Positions 1 to 10,141 of a stretch of 39,422 nt of DNA are shown here, one piece after another. This stretch comes from Acinetobacter bereziniae. GTDB lineage: Bacteria > Pseudomonadota > Gammaproteobacteria > Pseudomonadales > Moraxellaceae. The stretch lies in the NCBI GenBank assembly GCA_009912575.1, contig WNDP01000023.1, positions 1 to 39,422 of the forward strand, written 5' to 3'. The notes under the pieces are model-generated. The model worked only from the letters and a program-made list of their open reading frames with translations. It ran no database searches and was not told the origin of the DNA. Numbering within the stretch: the stretch's first letter is position 1; each line of letters starts with the position of its first letter. Made by a program: the position numbers and the translations under genes.

Positions 1-72
1 GGTCGCACACCACTGGAAACAGTACTTGATGGGAAGCGAATTTGGGCTGAGAAGAATTTAGCTCAAATTTAA
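1..72 (+). mobile_element. IS481-family transposase, 3' end only
   Basis: The first 23 codons read as the C-terminus of an IS481-type DDE transposase, with a GRTPLETVLDGKRIW motif ending AEKNLAQI and TAA at 70-72. I recognise this tail from transposases common in Acinetobacter; the assignment is from memory, not a search. The rest of the gene lies before the window. The reading frame enters at base 1 without a start. Beyond the stop lies a candidate right terminal repeat around 75-105. The same element appears to begin again at the far right end of the window in the same orientation. Confidence 0.8.
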
Positions 73-74
73 CC

Positions 75-105
75 TGACAGGCACACTAAAAAATGGGTAA
101 CTGTC
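75..105. repeat. Candidate right terminal inverted repeat of the IS481 element
   Basis: Read on the minus strand this segment starts GACAGTTACCCATTTTTTAG. The left end of the right-hand IS copy, from 39263, starts GAAAGTTACCCGTTTTGATA. They share GA-N-AGTTACCC-N-TTTT, so they look like the two ends of one element. The exact tip cannot be fixed by eye. An internal CTGACAG (74-80) also pairs with CTGTCAG (101-107). Confidence 0.5.
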
Positions 106-215
106 AGATCTGGTTTGAGCTAGTACAAATTAATCAAATATTTTATTTTTATAACGATCGCTAATGAATTAAAAATCAGCTCCCATTGTCGCGCTTTCAT
201 CAGGAATATATTTTC

Positions 216-1464
216 ATGAACATGATGCAATCAGAAGTTTCGCAACAACCTCCTACCGAGGTCCCCCCCAGTACGTACACAAGGCAGTTGGCTGGCATTG
301 CTCACCGTCGCAGTGACTGCTTTTGCTTTGGTCACCAGCGAATTTCTTCCTATTGGTGTTCTCAATAGTATTTCTGCGGATTTACATGTTTCTGTAGGTA
401 CCGCTGGGTTGGTCATCACACTGCCAGGAATCATGGCAGCTTTGGCAGCACCACTCTTGCCTGTACTTGTAAAAAACTTAGATCGACGTTATTTGTTACT
501 TGCCCTTGCAGCAACCATGGTAGTTGCCAATGCGATTACCGCCATTGCACCGAATTTTGAAGTTTTATTGCTGAGCCGTTTCATTCTTGGTTTTGCAATT
601 GGTGGCTTCTGGGCAATAGCAATTGCCTTAAGTGGTCGTTTAGCACCTAGCCAACTGCCTATTGCCAAGGCAACTGCAACAGTTATGGCTGGTGTAACCT
701 TAGCAACAGTTCTTGGCGTACCGATTGGTACATGGCTCAGTGATGCTTATGGCTGGCGTACCTCATTTGCCATCACATCGGTTATTGGGTTTATTGTGTT
801 ATTGTTAGGCGTCAAATTTATTCCCAGCCTTAAACCTGAATCTGCAATTCATTTTAAAGATTTGCCTGCTTTATTAAGAATCAATAAAGCCAGACAAGGT
901 CTTATTATCATCTTATTGATTGGTTTGGCTCATTTTTCTTCATATAGTTATCTCACACCATTCTTTAAAAATTCAGCAGGTTTTGACAATCCAACCATCA
1001 GTTCGTTATTGCTGCTGTTCGGTGTTGCAGGAATTTTTGGCAACGCTTTTGCAGGCTATAGTGGTAACTTAAATGTACGTTATACCTTTGCCTTTGTTGC
1101 TATCTGTTTTGCGATTGTATTCTTTGGCTTTCCACTGTTTGCGATTCAACCAATTGGTGCATTTATTTTGACCGCACTGTGGGGTTTTGCATTTGGTGCG
1201 TTTCCAACAACAGCCAATATATGGATGTTTTTACATGCGCCTCATGCAGTTGAAAAAGGCATGCCTTTATTTGTTGGTTTTTTCCAAGTGATGATTGCAA
1301 CAGGTGCATTAATTGGTGGTTATGTCGTCGACCATTTTAATGCCAATATTTTATTGTATAGTGTACTCAGCTTTATCCTTTTGGCCTTTATTTCTATCTT
1401 CACACTTAGTCGAGGATTAAATAATCCCAAGGCAGAGTCCAACGCCATACAATGCGAGAGTTAA
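216..1464 (+). CDS. MFS drug/sugar exporter (DHA1 type), 5' end frameshifted
   Basis: This is a 12-helix major facilitator of the DHA1/AraJ-YdhP exporter type that likely pumps out drugs or sugars; the substrate is unknown. The first helix carries the family's TSEFLPIGVL motif, and a basic NLDRRY loop sits between helices 2 and 3 (motif A position). The open frame runs from about 271 to 1464, with TTG at 298 as its first start-like codon. The natural start is probably ATG 216, preceded by CAGGA, but that frame is offset by one base. A C7 run at 263-269 separates the two frames. Removing one C gives 416 codons (415 residues) and restores the first helix from SWLALLTVAV. It overlaps the downstream AraC gene, suggesting one transcript. 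Family is sure; the functional state is uncertain. Confidence 0.8.
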
Positions 1465-1475
1465 ATCATTCAACC

Positions 1476-2222
1476 ATGTACTCAGATCTGATTTCCGTAG
1501 AAGAGTTTTTCTACCAGAAACATGATGTCGTCACACCCCATTCTAACTTATGGGGTGACTTCAATTTAAGTCTAAACGGCATTTTGGAACTCACTGTCGC
1601 GGATCAAACATATCTGTCACCGCCCAGTTACGGTTTATGGATGCCACCGCAAACTGAACATTGCTGTACCGCAGTCGATGATTTATTGACCCATTATATT
1701 TGTATACGTATTCATCCTCAGCTATGTCAAAAACTGTCGAGCACTACACAAACATTAAGTGTACGACCATTTTTACGTCATACCATTGAAGAAATTTTAG
1801 AACAGCAGAAACAAGGAATTCCCTCCCCAACATACCACCAACATCTGTTACAACTGTTGCTAGATCAAATTCAAAATAGCTCGTGTTATGAGCACTATTT
1901 ACCCCAAACCGATCATCCAACCTTGAAACCCATTCTTGAACAACTCGCTGACAGCTCACAGTTTAACCGTGGCATACAAGAGATCTTAGAAACCTTCCAA
2001 ATTACTGAACGCCATGCACTTCGGCTTAGTCAAGAATTGCTGAAACTGTCCCTATCTGAATGGCGCAATCGTGCCAAGATTATTCATGCTATTGCCTTGA
2101 TTCAACAAGGCTTTTCCGTTAAGAAAATTAGCTTAGAATTAGGCTATCAACACACATCGAGCTTTATTGAGTTTTTTAAACGCTATACTCAGCAAACTCC
2201 AGCACAGATGCGTAATATCTAA
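1476..2222 (+). CDS. AraC-family transcriptional regulator
   Basis: This cytoplasmic DNA-binding regulator has an N-terminal cupin-like sensor domain (about residues 10-110, with PPSYGLWMPPQTEH typical of the AraC cupin) and a C-terminal double helix-turn-helix. The second helix region, FSVKKISLELGYQHTSSFIEFF followed by Y..TPAQMR, is the classic AraC signature. I favour ATG 1476, giving MYSDLISVEE and 248 residues; an in-frame ATG at 1452 would add eight residues inside the end of the exporter gene. Because it overlaps or abuts the MFS exporter on the same strand, it probably controls that exporter. The ligand is unknown. Confidence 0.85.
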   Translation: MYSDLISVEEFFYQKHDVVTPHSNLWGDFNLSLNGILELTVADQTYLSPPSYGLWMPPQTEHCCTAVDDLLTHYICIRIHPQLCQKLSSTTQTLSVRPFLRHTIEEILEQQKQGIPSPTYHQHLLQLLLDQIQNSSCYEHYLPQTDHPTLKPILEQLADSSQFNRGIQEILETFQITERHALRLSQELLKLSLSEWRNRAKIIHAIALIQQGFSVKKISLELGYQHTSSFIEFFKRYTQQTPAQMRNI

Positions 2223-2408
2223 AAATTAGGATGCCTTTTCAGTGATAATTTTCACTTTATTGCTAAGCTTATGTACAAAAATACTATAGAAAATTGCCTT
2301 AAAATTGTGCATTTTGCATCTTATGCTCAAAATTAAGCATATAACTTTTTGAATTTGTATGACTTAGACTCAAATTCTTAAGAATTTTAAATAATGAAGG
2401 GTTTTATA

Positions 2409-2923
2409 ATGAAAAAATTACTACTTGCTACGCTATGTGCTTCAGCATTCGCTTTAACTGCGTGTGATAAAAACCTGCAGATGCGTCTGGCACAGACACT
2501 AAGCCTGCTGCTGCTTCACTAAGTACAAACAATGCTGCGGATATCAAAAGTGACTTAACTGCACTTCAAACAATGTCTACAGCAAAAGCAAAAGAAGCAT
2601 TAAACTTCCAGACTGAAGTTATGCAAGCTGCTCAAAAAGGTGACAAAGATGCGCTGAAAGGCGTTGTTGATAAAATGAAAACTTATGTTGATGGTTTCAA
2701 CAAAGATCTTGATGGTTTAGCACTTAAGAGTACTGAAGTTGCATCGGTACGTGACAAAATGAAAGAATCTAACAACCTAGGTGTTGAAATGTCTGAAGCA
2801 GGTTTGGCAAGTTCACCTGATCCACAAAAAATCATGGAGCTTCAAAAGAAAGGAACTGATTTACAACAAAGCCTTTTAACTGAAATGCAAGCGCTTCAAA
2901 CTAAAGCCAATGCTGCACCATAA
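2409..2923 (+). pseudogene. Small lipoprotein, one-base frameshift after the lipobox
   Basis: ATG 2409 opens a lipoprotein signal peptide, MKKLLLATLCASAFALTAC, with lipobox LTAC, then the frame runs into an early TAA. The rest of the protein continues in another frame up to TAA at 2921-2923. Adding one A to the A5 run at 2469-2473 joins the two parts into 171 residues. The mature part would be helical and charged, probably an outer-membrane-anchored periplasmic protein of unknown function. Its C-terminal half aligns by eye with the second lipoprotein at 4318-4927. A strong terminator follows. The deletion may be a sequencing error rather than a real lesion. Confidence 0.7.
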
Positions 2924-2946
2924 TGAATTAAATTTTATTCATTCGA

Positions 2947-2975
2947 AAGGCAGATCTAAAGATCTGCCTTTTTTA
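2947..2975 (+). terminator. Intrinsic terminator after the first lipoprotein gene
   Basis: A perfect 10-bp stem, AAGGCAGATC / GATCTGCCTT, has a TAAA loop and a T run directly after it. It lies 24 bases after the lipoprotein stop and ends that transcript. Confidence 0.85.
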
Positions 2976-3077
2976 TTTGCACTTAGATACAAATGCAACT
3001 TGCCGAAATCGTGCAAGATCGTTAAAACATTAAACATATTTTCTCTACTTTACGATTGAATAGTTAAGGATAAAACA

Positions 3078-3623
3078 ATGAGTAATTCTATTTACGATAT
3101 TCCAGTGGATACCATCAAAGGTGATTCAACGACCTTGAATCAATATCAAGGAAAAGTCCTTTTGGTGGTGAATGTTGCTTCTAAATGTGGACTCACACCA
3201 CAATATGAAGGCCTTGAAAAACTCTATACAGAAAAGAAGGCACAAGGTTTAGAAATTCTAGGCTTTCCTGCAAATAACTTTCTTGCACAAGAGCCTGGTA
3301 GCAATGATGAAATTGAGCAATTTTGCTCTCTAACTTACAATGTCGACTTCCCACTTTTTGCAAAAATTTCAGTGGCTGGTGATGATAAACATCCTTTATA
3401 TGACACTTTAATTCACGCAATACCTGAACGTATTGGTGAAGGCCCATGGTGGAAAGATTTGGTTGATTATGGTTTAACTCCAAATGCAAAACCGGAAGTG
3501 CTTTGGAACTTTGAAAAATTCCTCATTGCTAAAAATGGTGAAATTGTGGCACGTTTTGCTCCTGATATTACCGCAGATGATCCACGCCTTACTTCAGCAA
3601 TTGAAGCTGAATTGGCTAAATAA
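3078..3623 (+). CDS. Glutathione peroxidase family (thiol peroxidase)
   Basis: This 181-residue enzyme reduces hydrogen peroxide and organic hydroperoxides in the cytoplasm, usually with thioredoxin in bacteria. The peroxidatic cysteine is Cys37 in VASKCGLT, and the Trp-Asn pair is W143-N144 in LWNFEKF. The usual FPCNQF motif is FPANNF (63-68), so the conserved tetrad Gln is replaced by Asn67. Cys83 (QFCSL) is a candidate resolving cysteine. No signal peptide is present. ATG 3078 follows an AAGGA ribosome site. It is a single gene between terminator-like hairpins. The family is certain; electron donor and exact substrate are not visible. Confidence 0.93.
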   Translation: MSNSIYDIPVDTIKGDSTTLNQYQGKVLLVVNVASKCGLTPQYEGLEKLYTEKKAQGLEILGFPANNFLAQEPGSNDEIEQFCSLTYNVDFPLFAKISVAGDDKHPLYDTLIHAIPERIGEGPWWKDLVDYGLTPNAKPEVLWNFEKFLIAKNGEIVARFAPDITADDPRLTSAIEAELAK

Positions 3624-3651
3624 TTCAGGGACTTTATCGAATTATTAGGCT

Positions 3652-3721
3652 TTGTTGATATTTCATCAATGGTTTGTGTCCTAAGCTAAAATTAAGCAAA
3701 CAAGCGATGAAATCTCAACAA
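3652..3721. repeat. 70-bp imperfect inverted repeat
   Basis: TTGTTGATATTTCATC (3652-3667) is the reverse complement of GATGAAATCTCAACAA (3706-3721) with one mismatch. A second 9-base pair, AATGGTTTG and CAAACCATT, straddles the right arm. There is no U tract suited to a simple terminator. It may be a hairpin RNA end or the paired ends of a small mobile remnant. Confidence 0.55.
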
Positions 3722-3857
3722 CCCTCCAAACCATTTCATTAATAAAACTCTATTTTTATTCATATTTTTAATATTCTGACAACAGAGTATTCATCTTTAA
3801 GCTCAGCATTTGATGTTTAATTTAATCATCGAAATATCTATAGATTAAGGATTAAAT

Positions 3858-4088
3858 ATGCGTAACTTTGTAAAAACGATTTTATTCTCACTTTCCACTG
3901 CAATCATTGCCGTTCCTGCGATGGCAGCAAGTCCACATCAAAATTCAGCACATCGTGTCGCACCACATCAAGTAGCTCATCATAATGTGCATAAACAATC
4001 TGCAAAACATGCACCAAAAAAAGTGATGAAGAAAAAGCATCATGCTACTGCACATCATCTTACAAAGCATGATGTTAAACATCGTTAA
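3858..4088 (+). CDS. Small His/Lys-rich secreted peptide
   Basis: This 76-residue protein has a clear signal peptide ending VPAMAA (about residue 24). The mature part of about 52 residues is very basic and holds about thirteen histidines, many in pairs (HH) or as H-x-x-H. Such a composition suits metal binding or a nucleic-acid or surface interaction in the periplasm, but I recognise no named domain. ATG 3858 follows TAAGGAT. It stands alone between non-coding stretches. Confidence 0.75.
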   Translation: MRNFVKTILFSLSTAIIAVPAMAASPHQNSAHRVAPHQVAHHNVHKQSAKHAPKKVMKKKHHATAHHLTKHDVKHR

Positions 4089-4163
4089 TAGATGATCTAA
4101 AGTAGACTGGCATCATCTTATAGATCAATCGAAGCATACGATTTAAATAGAAATGATTTAAAT

Positions 4164-4192
4164 GAACAGAGTGCAATATTTGCACGCTGTTC
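4164..4192. repeat. Stable hairpin upstream of second lipoprotein
   Basis: GAACAG and CTGTTC enclose GTGCAA-TAT-TTGCAC, making a 12-bp stem with one internal mismatch. No clear T run follows. It could end the transcript of the His-rich peptide gene weakly or lie in the leader of the next gene. Confidence 0.5.
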
Positions 4193-4317
4193 ATGACTAT
4201 TTTAAGCAATTGAATGGTTCAAGTTACAGTCTGTATACCCTTTGCAACAATCCTCAATCTCTACATTTTTGCATACTATATTCACTGCATTGCCAATCAA
4301 ATGAATTTTGGATCTCA

Positions 4318-4927
4318 ATGAAAAAGTTGCTAAAAGGCGCTGCTTTACCTTTTATTATTTTTACTTCAGGCATTTTACTTTTAGGCTGTAATCAAGCAGC
4401 TGAACAATCACGTCAGCAACAAGACACTCAACAGACTGAATCAACTCAAGCATCTGATTCAGCACTTGAGCAAAAAACAGAAGTGATCAATAAATCATCT
4501 GATGATTTAAAATCTGGCAATTTGTTTTATATTGCTCGTGATGTCGCCGATGTTCAATTAAAAACGGGTGATTATATTGAGAAACTGCAACAGACCCAGT
4601 CCGATTTGCAACAGGCCGTTCAATCTAAAGATCATGTTGTCTTACAACAAACTGTTAAAGATTTGGACCCAAGAGCTACAGGGCTTTAACACTGCTTTAA
4701 TTTCTCTAGAGCTAAAAAGTCAGGAAATAGATGGCTTACGCCAACAGGTATTACAAAGTAATCAACAGCTTCTTAATTCATCACTTTTAAATGGTGACTT
4801 GGACATTTCAAAAGTCGATTTTAAGAAAATTGAACAACAAATGAATAATATTCAAATGGATATGCTTAAACTTGCCAGTATGATGATTCCCAACTCAAAA
4901 AACACGGCATCATCTGAACAAAGTTGA
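4318..4927 (+). pseudogene. Second small lipoprotein, one-base frameshift
   Basis: ATG 4318 opens MKKLLKGAALPFIIF with lipobox LLLGC, so it is a lipoprotein; an upstream in-frame ATG at 4162 would bury this signal and is unlikely. The frame stops at 4689 after LDPRATGL, while homologous-looking sequence continues in the next frame to 4927. Dropping one C from the CCC at 4668-4670 gives a continuous 202-residue protein with an uninterrupted helical, Gln-rich domain. The corrected C-terminal half resembles the first lipoprotein (shared pattern L-x-L-K-S-x-E-(I/V)). Function is unknown. The indel may be a sequencing artefact. Confidence 0.65.
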
Positions 4928-4948
4928 TCTGACGTTGTTTGGATTCAT

Positions 4949-5413
4949 TTAAATAGGCTTTGCAACATTACATGTTGGATCTTGTCCTAATGCTCGTTTT
5001 GCATCAAGTTTAAAGCGTGCTTGAGCAGATTTATAACCTACTGGTAAGAATAGGGTTAATCGGGTTTTGTTGTTGCCTATAGATTCCACCAAAGTTTTTG
5101 ATAAATAAGCTCCTCCTTCTGTACGTGCAAATAAAGTTCCCATTTCCAAATCTTGTTCTAATTTATTGTCTGTAAATACAAAATCATGCTCCCCAGTAAA
5201 TGCAACACATTGACCATAAGCCATTTTCAAGTTTTTAAAAGCAACCACATAATCAATATCCAACTCAGTTTCTAAACCATTATTGACTGAATTTGCCACC
5301 AAATTAGCTTCAGTAGGTAAATTTGGCGTTGTAACAAACTGACTTTGACATGCACTCAGACTGACGAATATAAATACAGCACATAGAGCGCGATATTGAA
5401 TATATTTTTTCAT
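4949..5413 (-). CDS. Putative lipoprotein of unknown function
   Basis: This is a 154-residue protein with lipobox LSAC (Cys22) and a short mature domain of about 130 residues. It holds two further cysteines (YGQCVAF and DPTCN) that could form a disulfide. The mature part looks like alternating beta strands. I do not recognise a family. It is divergent from the P-loop kinase gene at 5509 and convergent with the second lipoprotein gene. Confidence 0.75.
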   Translation of the reverse strand: MKKYIQYRALCAVFIFVSLSACQSQFVTTPNLPTEANLVANSVNNGLETELDIDYVVAFKNLKMAYGQCVAFTGEHDFVFTDNKLEQDLEMGTLFARTEGGAYLSKTLVESIGNNKTRLTLFLPVGYKSAQARFKLDAKRALGQDPTCNVAKPI

Positions 5414-5508
5414 TTTAGATTTATAAGATTTTTACAACATTGAATTGATTGTAGCAAAATTCATAATCATGGTTTAATACTGAATTCATCGTATTTTTGT
5501 AGTGTTTC

Positions 5509-5955
5509 ATGCAACTGATTCTATTCACAGGTGTACAAGCTTCTGGTAAATCAACATTTTATCAACACTATTTCTACCATACGCATTTACGTATCAACTT
5601 AGATATGCTGAAAACAAGGCATCGTGAGAATATGATCTTTGAAGCAGCTTTAGCTTCAAAAACCAAAATTGTGATCGACAATACCAACATGACCCGAGTA
5701 GATCGTGCCCGCTATATTCAACGTGCCAAAGCTGTAGGTTTTCAAGTTATTTCTTATTATTTTGAAACAGACCTCGACAGTACTTTACAGCGTAATGCAC
5801 AACGTTCAGATAAAGCCAATATTCCAGAAAAGGGGATAAAAGCCACCTTTTTTAAACTTGAAATTCCCAAAATTTCTGAAGGCTTTGATGCATTATTTAA
5901 AGTAAAACTCATCACAAATGATGGGTTTGCCATTCAATCTCTTGATCATCCATAA
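5509..5955 (+). CDS. Small P-loop kinase (AAA_33 / polynucleotide-kinase-like)
   Basis: This 148-residue cytoplasmic ATPase has Walker A GVQASGKST at residues 8-16, and a DNTNMTRVDRARY motif typical of the T4 polynucleotide kinase-like AAA_33 group. The later RN..R motif (LQRNAQRS) matches the lid arginines that bind ATP in that group. The substrate cannot be read from the sequence. It ends three bases before the convergent gene at 5959, so no room is left for a terminator. The Thg1-type tRNA enzyme lies shortly downstream, hinting at nucleic-acid end processing, but this link is only proximity. Confidence 0.8.
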   Translation: MQLILFTGVQASGKSTFYQHYFYHTHLRINLDMLKTRHRENMIFEAALASKTKIVIDNTNMTRVDRARYIQRAKAVGFQVISYYFETDLDSTLQRNAQRSDKANIPEKGIKATFFKLEIPKISEGFDALFKVKLITNDGFAIQSLDHP

Positions 5956-5958
5956 AGT

Positions 5959-6261
5959 TTAGCTTTGCGCTGTTTTCCACACTTTAAAAGCCGTGTACAT
6001 CTGTTGTTGGATGTGATCTGTAACTTTATGGCGTTCTAAATTGGAAAAATCACCACGGTAGGTTTCAGCCACAATTGAGTTTGCCAAATCTTCGATCGCA
6101 ATCCGTCCTTTATGCTGATATTGAGCAATATCCTTCTCATTCAGTGCGATATCCCAGCAAGATACAACCGAACTCATATCGACAGCGATACTGAGATAAT
6201 ATTGGTCTTGAGCTTGGTAGAGTTCCCAAAAGTGTGCTTGTTGGTCAATAAGTTGCATCAT
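5959..6261 (-). CDS. Hypothetical 100-residue protein
   Basis: This is a small soluble protein with no signal peptide or membrane segment and mixed alpha-beta character. It begins MMQLIDQQAHFWELY and ends KVWKTAQS. I do not recognise a domain. It is convergent with the P-loop kinase gene and divergent from the Thg1-type gene at 6355. Confidence 0.65.
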   Translation of the reverse strand: MMQLIDQQAHFWELYQAQDQYYLSIAVDMSSVVSCWDIALNEKDIAQYQHKGRIAIEDLANSIVAETYRGDFSNLERHKVTDHIQQQMYTAFKVWKTAQS

Positions 6262-6354
6262 TTACTAAAATTCCATTTTTATTGTTCAGATTATGCTAAA
6301 ACTAATCAGTGATGAAATATAACTTTAGCATGAGATTTGAATAGCAGTATAACC

Positions 6355-7131
6355 ATGAGATTTGATGATTTAGATCGTACATTACGAGTGTTTGAAACAG
6401 CATACGACTTTTGTGTTCCACCTGAACAGTATATTGTGGTTCGCTTGGATGGGCGTGGCTTTACTAAACTCACTAAAGAAGTTTGGCGATTTGAAGCGCC
6501 TTTTGACATCCGCTTTCGAGACCTGATGGTCGAAACAACAGCTCATTTAATGCAGTGTGGTTTCAACATCATTTATGGTTATACACAAAGTGATGAAATC
6601 TCCTTATTGTTTCATTTCAAAGATGACAGCTTTAATCGTAAAACACGGAAAATCATTTCTATCCTCGCCGCAGAAGCCAGTGCAAAGTTCAGCGTCTTAC
6701 ATGGTGCTATGGCAACTTTTGACACTCGAATTTGTATACTACCCAATGCAAAAATTACTGAAGATTATTTTCGTTGGCGCCATGAAGATGCTCATCGCAA
6801 CGCACTCAATGCACATTGCTATTGGATGTTACGCAAAGAAGGTAATACAGTTAAAAAAGCGACCAATGAAGTTAAGGGCTTAAATCGTCAAGAAAAGCAT
6901 GATTTACTCTTTAGCCGTGAAATTAACTTCAATGAATTACCGTCATGGCAAAAGCGTGGTACAGGTTTATATTGGATAGAAATTGAAAAAACTGGTTTTA
7001 ATCCAAAAACAAAACAACCGACAGTATCAATGCGTCGGCAAATTTTTAAAGATTATGAATTACCTTTAGGTGATGATTATAGTCAATTTATACAACAGCA
7101 ATTTTTATTGAATCAAAAACAAACATTTTAG
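6355..7131 (+). CDS. tRNA-His guanylyltransferase (Thg1 family)
   Basis: This is a 258-residue Thg1-type 3'-5' nucleotidyltransferase, which adds a nucleotide to tRNA 5' ends. The two metal-binding motifs are present: VVRLDGRGF with Asp32, and YTQSDEIS with Asp80. They correspond to the two catalytic carboxylates of the polymerase-like palm. An H-x-N-x-x-x-N-like motif (HRNALNAHCYW) resembles the conserved HINNLYNT of full-length Thg1. ATG 6355 matches the family's N-terminus; a TTG at 6337 is less likely. Bacterial tRNA-His normally has its G-1 encoded, so a repair role is plausible. It is a single gene. Confidence 0.9.
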   Translation: MRFDDLDRTLRVFETAYDFCVPPEQYIVVRLDGRGFTKLTKEVWRFEAPFDIRFRDLMVETTAHLMQCGFNIIYGYTQSDEISLLFHFKDDSFNRKTRKIISILAAEASAKFSVLHGAMATFDTRICILPNAKITEDYFRWRHEDAHRNALNAHCYWMLRKEGNTVKKATNEVKGLNRQEKHDLLFSREINFNELPSWQKRGTGLYWIEIEKTGFNPKTKQPTVSMRRQIFKDYELPLGDDYSQFIQQQFLLNQKQTF

Positions 7132-7270
7132 AATATATTTATTCGAGTAAGCCTTATATAGCTCCTTGTTTGTACCACTCATGTGTAAATAAATTGGATA
7201 TTGTTAAACTCAATGCATATTCACCGCTAAAGCCCAAGTTTTCGTAAACCCATTTGTTTTGCAATAGCGT

Positions 7271-7295
7271 AAAAAAACCACCCTCTCGGGTGGTT
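7271..7295 (-). terminator. Terminator of the atp operon
   Basis: On the minus strand AACCACCC-GAGA-GGGTGGTT is followed by a run of T. It lies just after atpC and closes the ATP synthase operon. Confidence 0.9.
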
Positions 7296-7315
7296 CTTTA
7301 ATCGCCAACTGCGTC

Positions 7316-7735
7316 TTATTGAGCGCGGTTTTTGATTTTGCGGATGGTTTCCAACTGAGCAGCAGTTTCTGCAAGTGCAGCCAAAGCAGCAGCAGAGTCC
7401 AAATCGCTCTTTTGATTTGCAAGCAATTGCTCAGCATTTTTACGTGCTTCAAGAATTGCAGCTTCATCTAAGTTGTCAGCACGAACTGCAGTATCTGCAA
7501 GAACAGTAACAACATGCGGTTGAACTTCTAGAACACCACCAGATACATAGATTAACTCTTCTGTACCGTTTTCAAGCAGAACACGAATTGCGCCCGGCTT
7601 GAGTAAAGTGACTAACGGAGCGTGACCAGGCATAATACCCAATTCACCGCCAGCACCTTTTGCGATAAGCATTGTCACAGTGCCTGAGTACAAAGACTCT
7701 TTAACACTTACAACATCACATTGCATAGTCGACAT
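7316..7735 (-). CDS. atpC: F1 ATP synthase epsilon subunit
   Basis: This 139-residue central-stalk subunit couples the rotor to the catalytic head and inhibits ATP hydrolysis. The N-terminal beta sandwich carries GELGIMPGHAPLVTLLKPG, the hallmark of the family. A two-helix C-terminal domain follows, rich in Ala and Glu. ATG 7735 follows an AGGAG ribosome site. It is the last gene of the atp operon, 27 bases after atpD, with a terminator behind it. Confidence 0.97.
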   Translation of the reverse strand: MSTMQCDVVSVKESLYSGTVTMLIAKGAGGELGIMPGHAPLVTLLKPGAIRVLLENGTEELIYVSGGVLEVQPHVVTVLADTAVRADNLDEAAILEARKNAEQLLANQKSDLDSAAALAALAETAAQLETIRKIKNRAQ

Positions 7736-7762
7736 GTGAATCTCCTAAATTAGAGTTGCTAA

Positions 7763-9172
<1,410 letters not shown>

Positions 9173-9183
9173 TCAAAATAATG

Positions 9184-10053
9184 TTAAACGGCAGCGGCAC
9201 CACCAACGATCTCAGAAATTTCCTGAGTAATCGCGGCTTGACGCAGCTTGTTATAAATGAGTTGTAGGCTCTTGATAAGATCACCCGCATTGTCAGTTGC
9301 AGCTTTCATTGCAACCATACGTGCAGATTGCTCACATGCGATGTTTTCAATCACGCCTTGATAAACCATAGACTCAATGTAACGAACCAATAAACCATTT
9401 AATAGCTCTTCAGCTTCTGGTTCATAGCGGTAATCCCAACCATATTGACGGTTAAGATCTTCGTTCGTATCAGCCGCAGCCAAAGGAACGAGTTGTTCGA
9501 TTTTTTGGTTTTGAGTCATGGCATTGACAAAGCCGTTTGACACAAGATAAATACGATCTAATTCGCCTTTATCGAATGCATCTAACATCACCTGTACAGA
9601 ACCAGTTAACTGTTCAAGACTTGGTGCATCACCTACGTTTGTAGTTGCTCCAAGTACTTTACCGCCGTAGTTTTTAAAAAACGAAACCGCTTTTTGACCA
9701 ATCAAAGCAAATTGAACTTCAATTGACTGCTCTTGTTGCTGTTGGACGTGTTTAACCACTTTTTTGAACAAGTTAATGTTCAAACCACCAGCAAGGCCAC
9801 GATCTGAAGAAACAATGATATAGCCAACGCGTTTTACTGGGCGTTCAACCATATAACGATGTTTGTATTCAGGATTCGCTTGTACCAAATGAGCAATTAC
9901 ACGGTGCATATTTTCGGCATACGGACGGCCCTGAGCCATGCGCTCTTGCGCACGACGCATCTTAGAAGCTGCTACCATTTGCATCGCGCGAGTAATTTTC
10001 TGCGTGCTTTTGATACTAGCTACTTTGGCGCGAATTTCTTTTAAATTTGCCAT
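9184..10053 (-). CDS. atpG: F1 ATP synthase gamma subunit
   Basis: This 289-residue subunit is the rotating shaft inside the alpha3-beta3 head. Its N-terminus ([27 protein letters not shown]) and C-terminus ([27 protein letters not shown]) form the coiled coil typical of gamma. The central [11 protein letters not shown] motif is intact. Length is normal. Confidence 0.97.
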   Translation of the reverse strand: MANLKEIRAKVASIKSTQKITRAMQMVAASKMRRAQERMAQGRPYAENMHRVIAHLVQANPEYKHRYMVERPVKRVGYIIVSSDRGLAGGLNINLFKKVVKHVQQQQEQSIEVQFALIGQKAVSFFKNYGGKVLGATTNVGDAPSLEQLTGSVQVMLDAFDKGELDRIYLVSNGFVNAMTQNQKIEQLVPLAAADTNEDLNRQYGWDYRYEPEAEELLNGLLVRYIESMVYQGVIENIACEQSARMVAMKAATDNAGDLIKSLQLIYNKLRQAAITQEISEIVGGAAAV

Positions 10054-10141
10054 ACGCTTAACCTAGTATTCGAAAGCCCTTTCGAGCTTCCGAAGGTTGA
10101 TCCGTGAACCAAACCATAACTAGATTCAACATCGTTGAATC

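Noticed and set aside
104-112. TCAGATCTG at both IS junctions (104-112 and 39230-39238) as a target duplication.
   Set aside because: The repeats belong to two different IS copies, and the candidate tips lie elsewhere (about 105 and 39262), so the match is likely chance or a shared site preference.
4162-4317. An N-terminal extension of the second lipoprotein from ATG 4162.
   Set aside because: It would bury the signal peptide and lipobox and it overlaps a hairpin.
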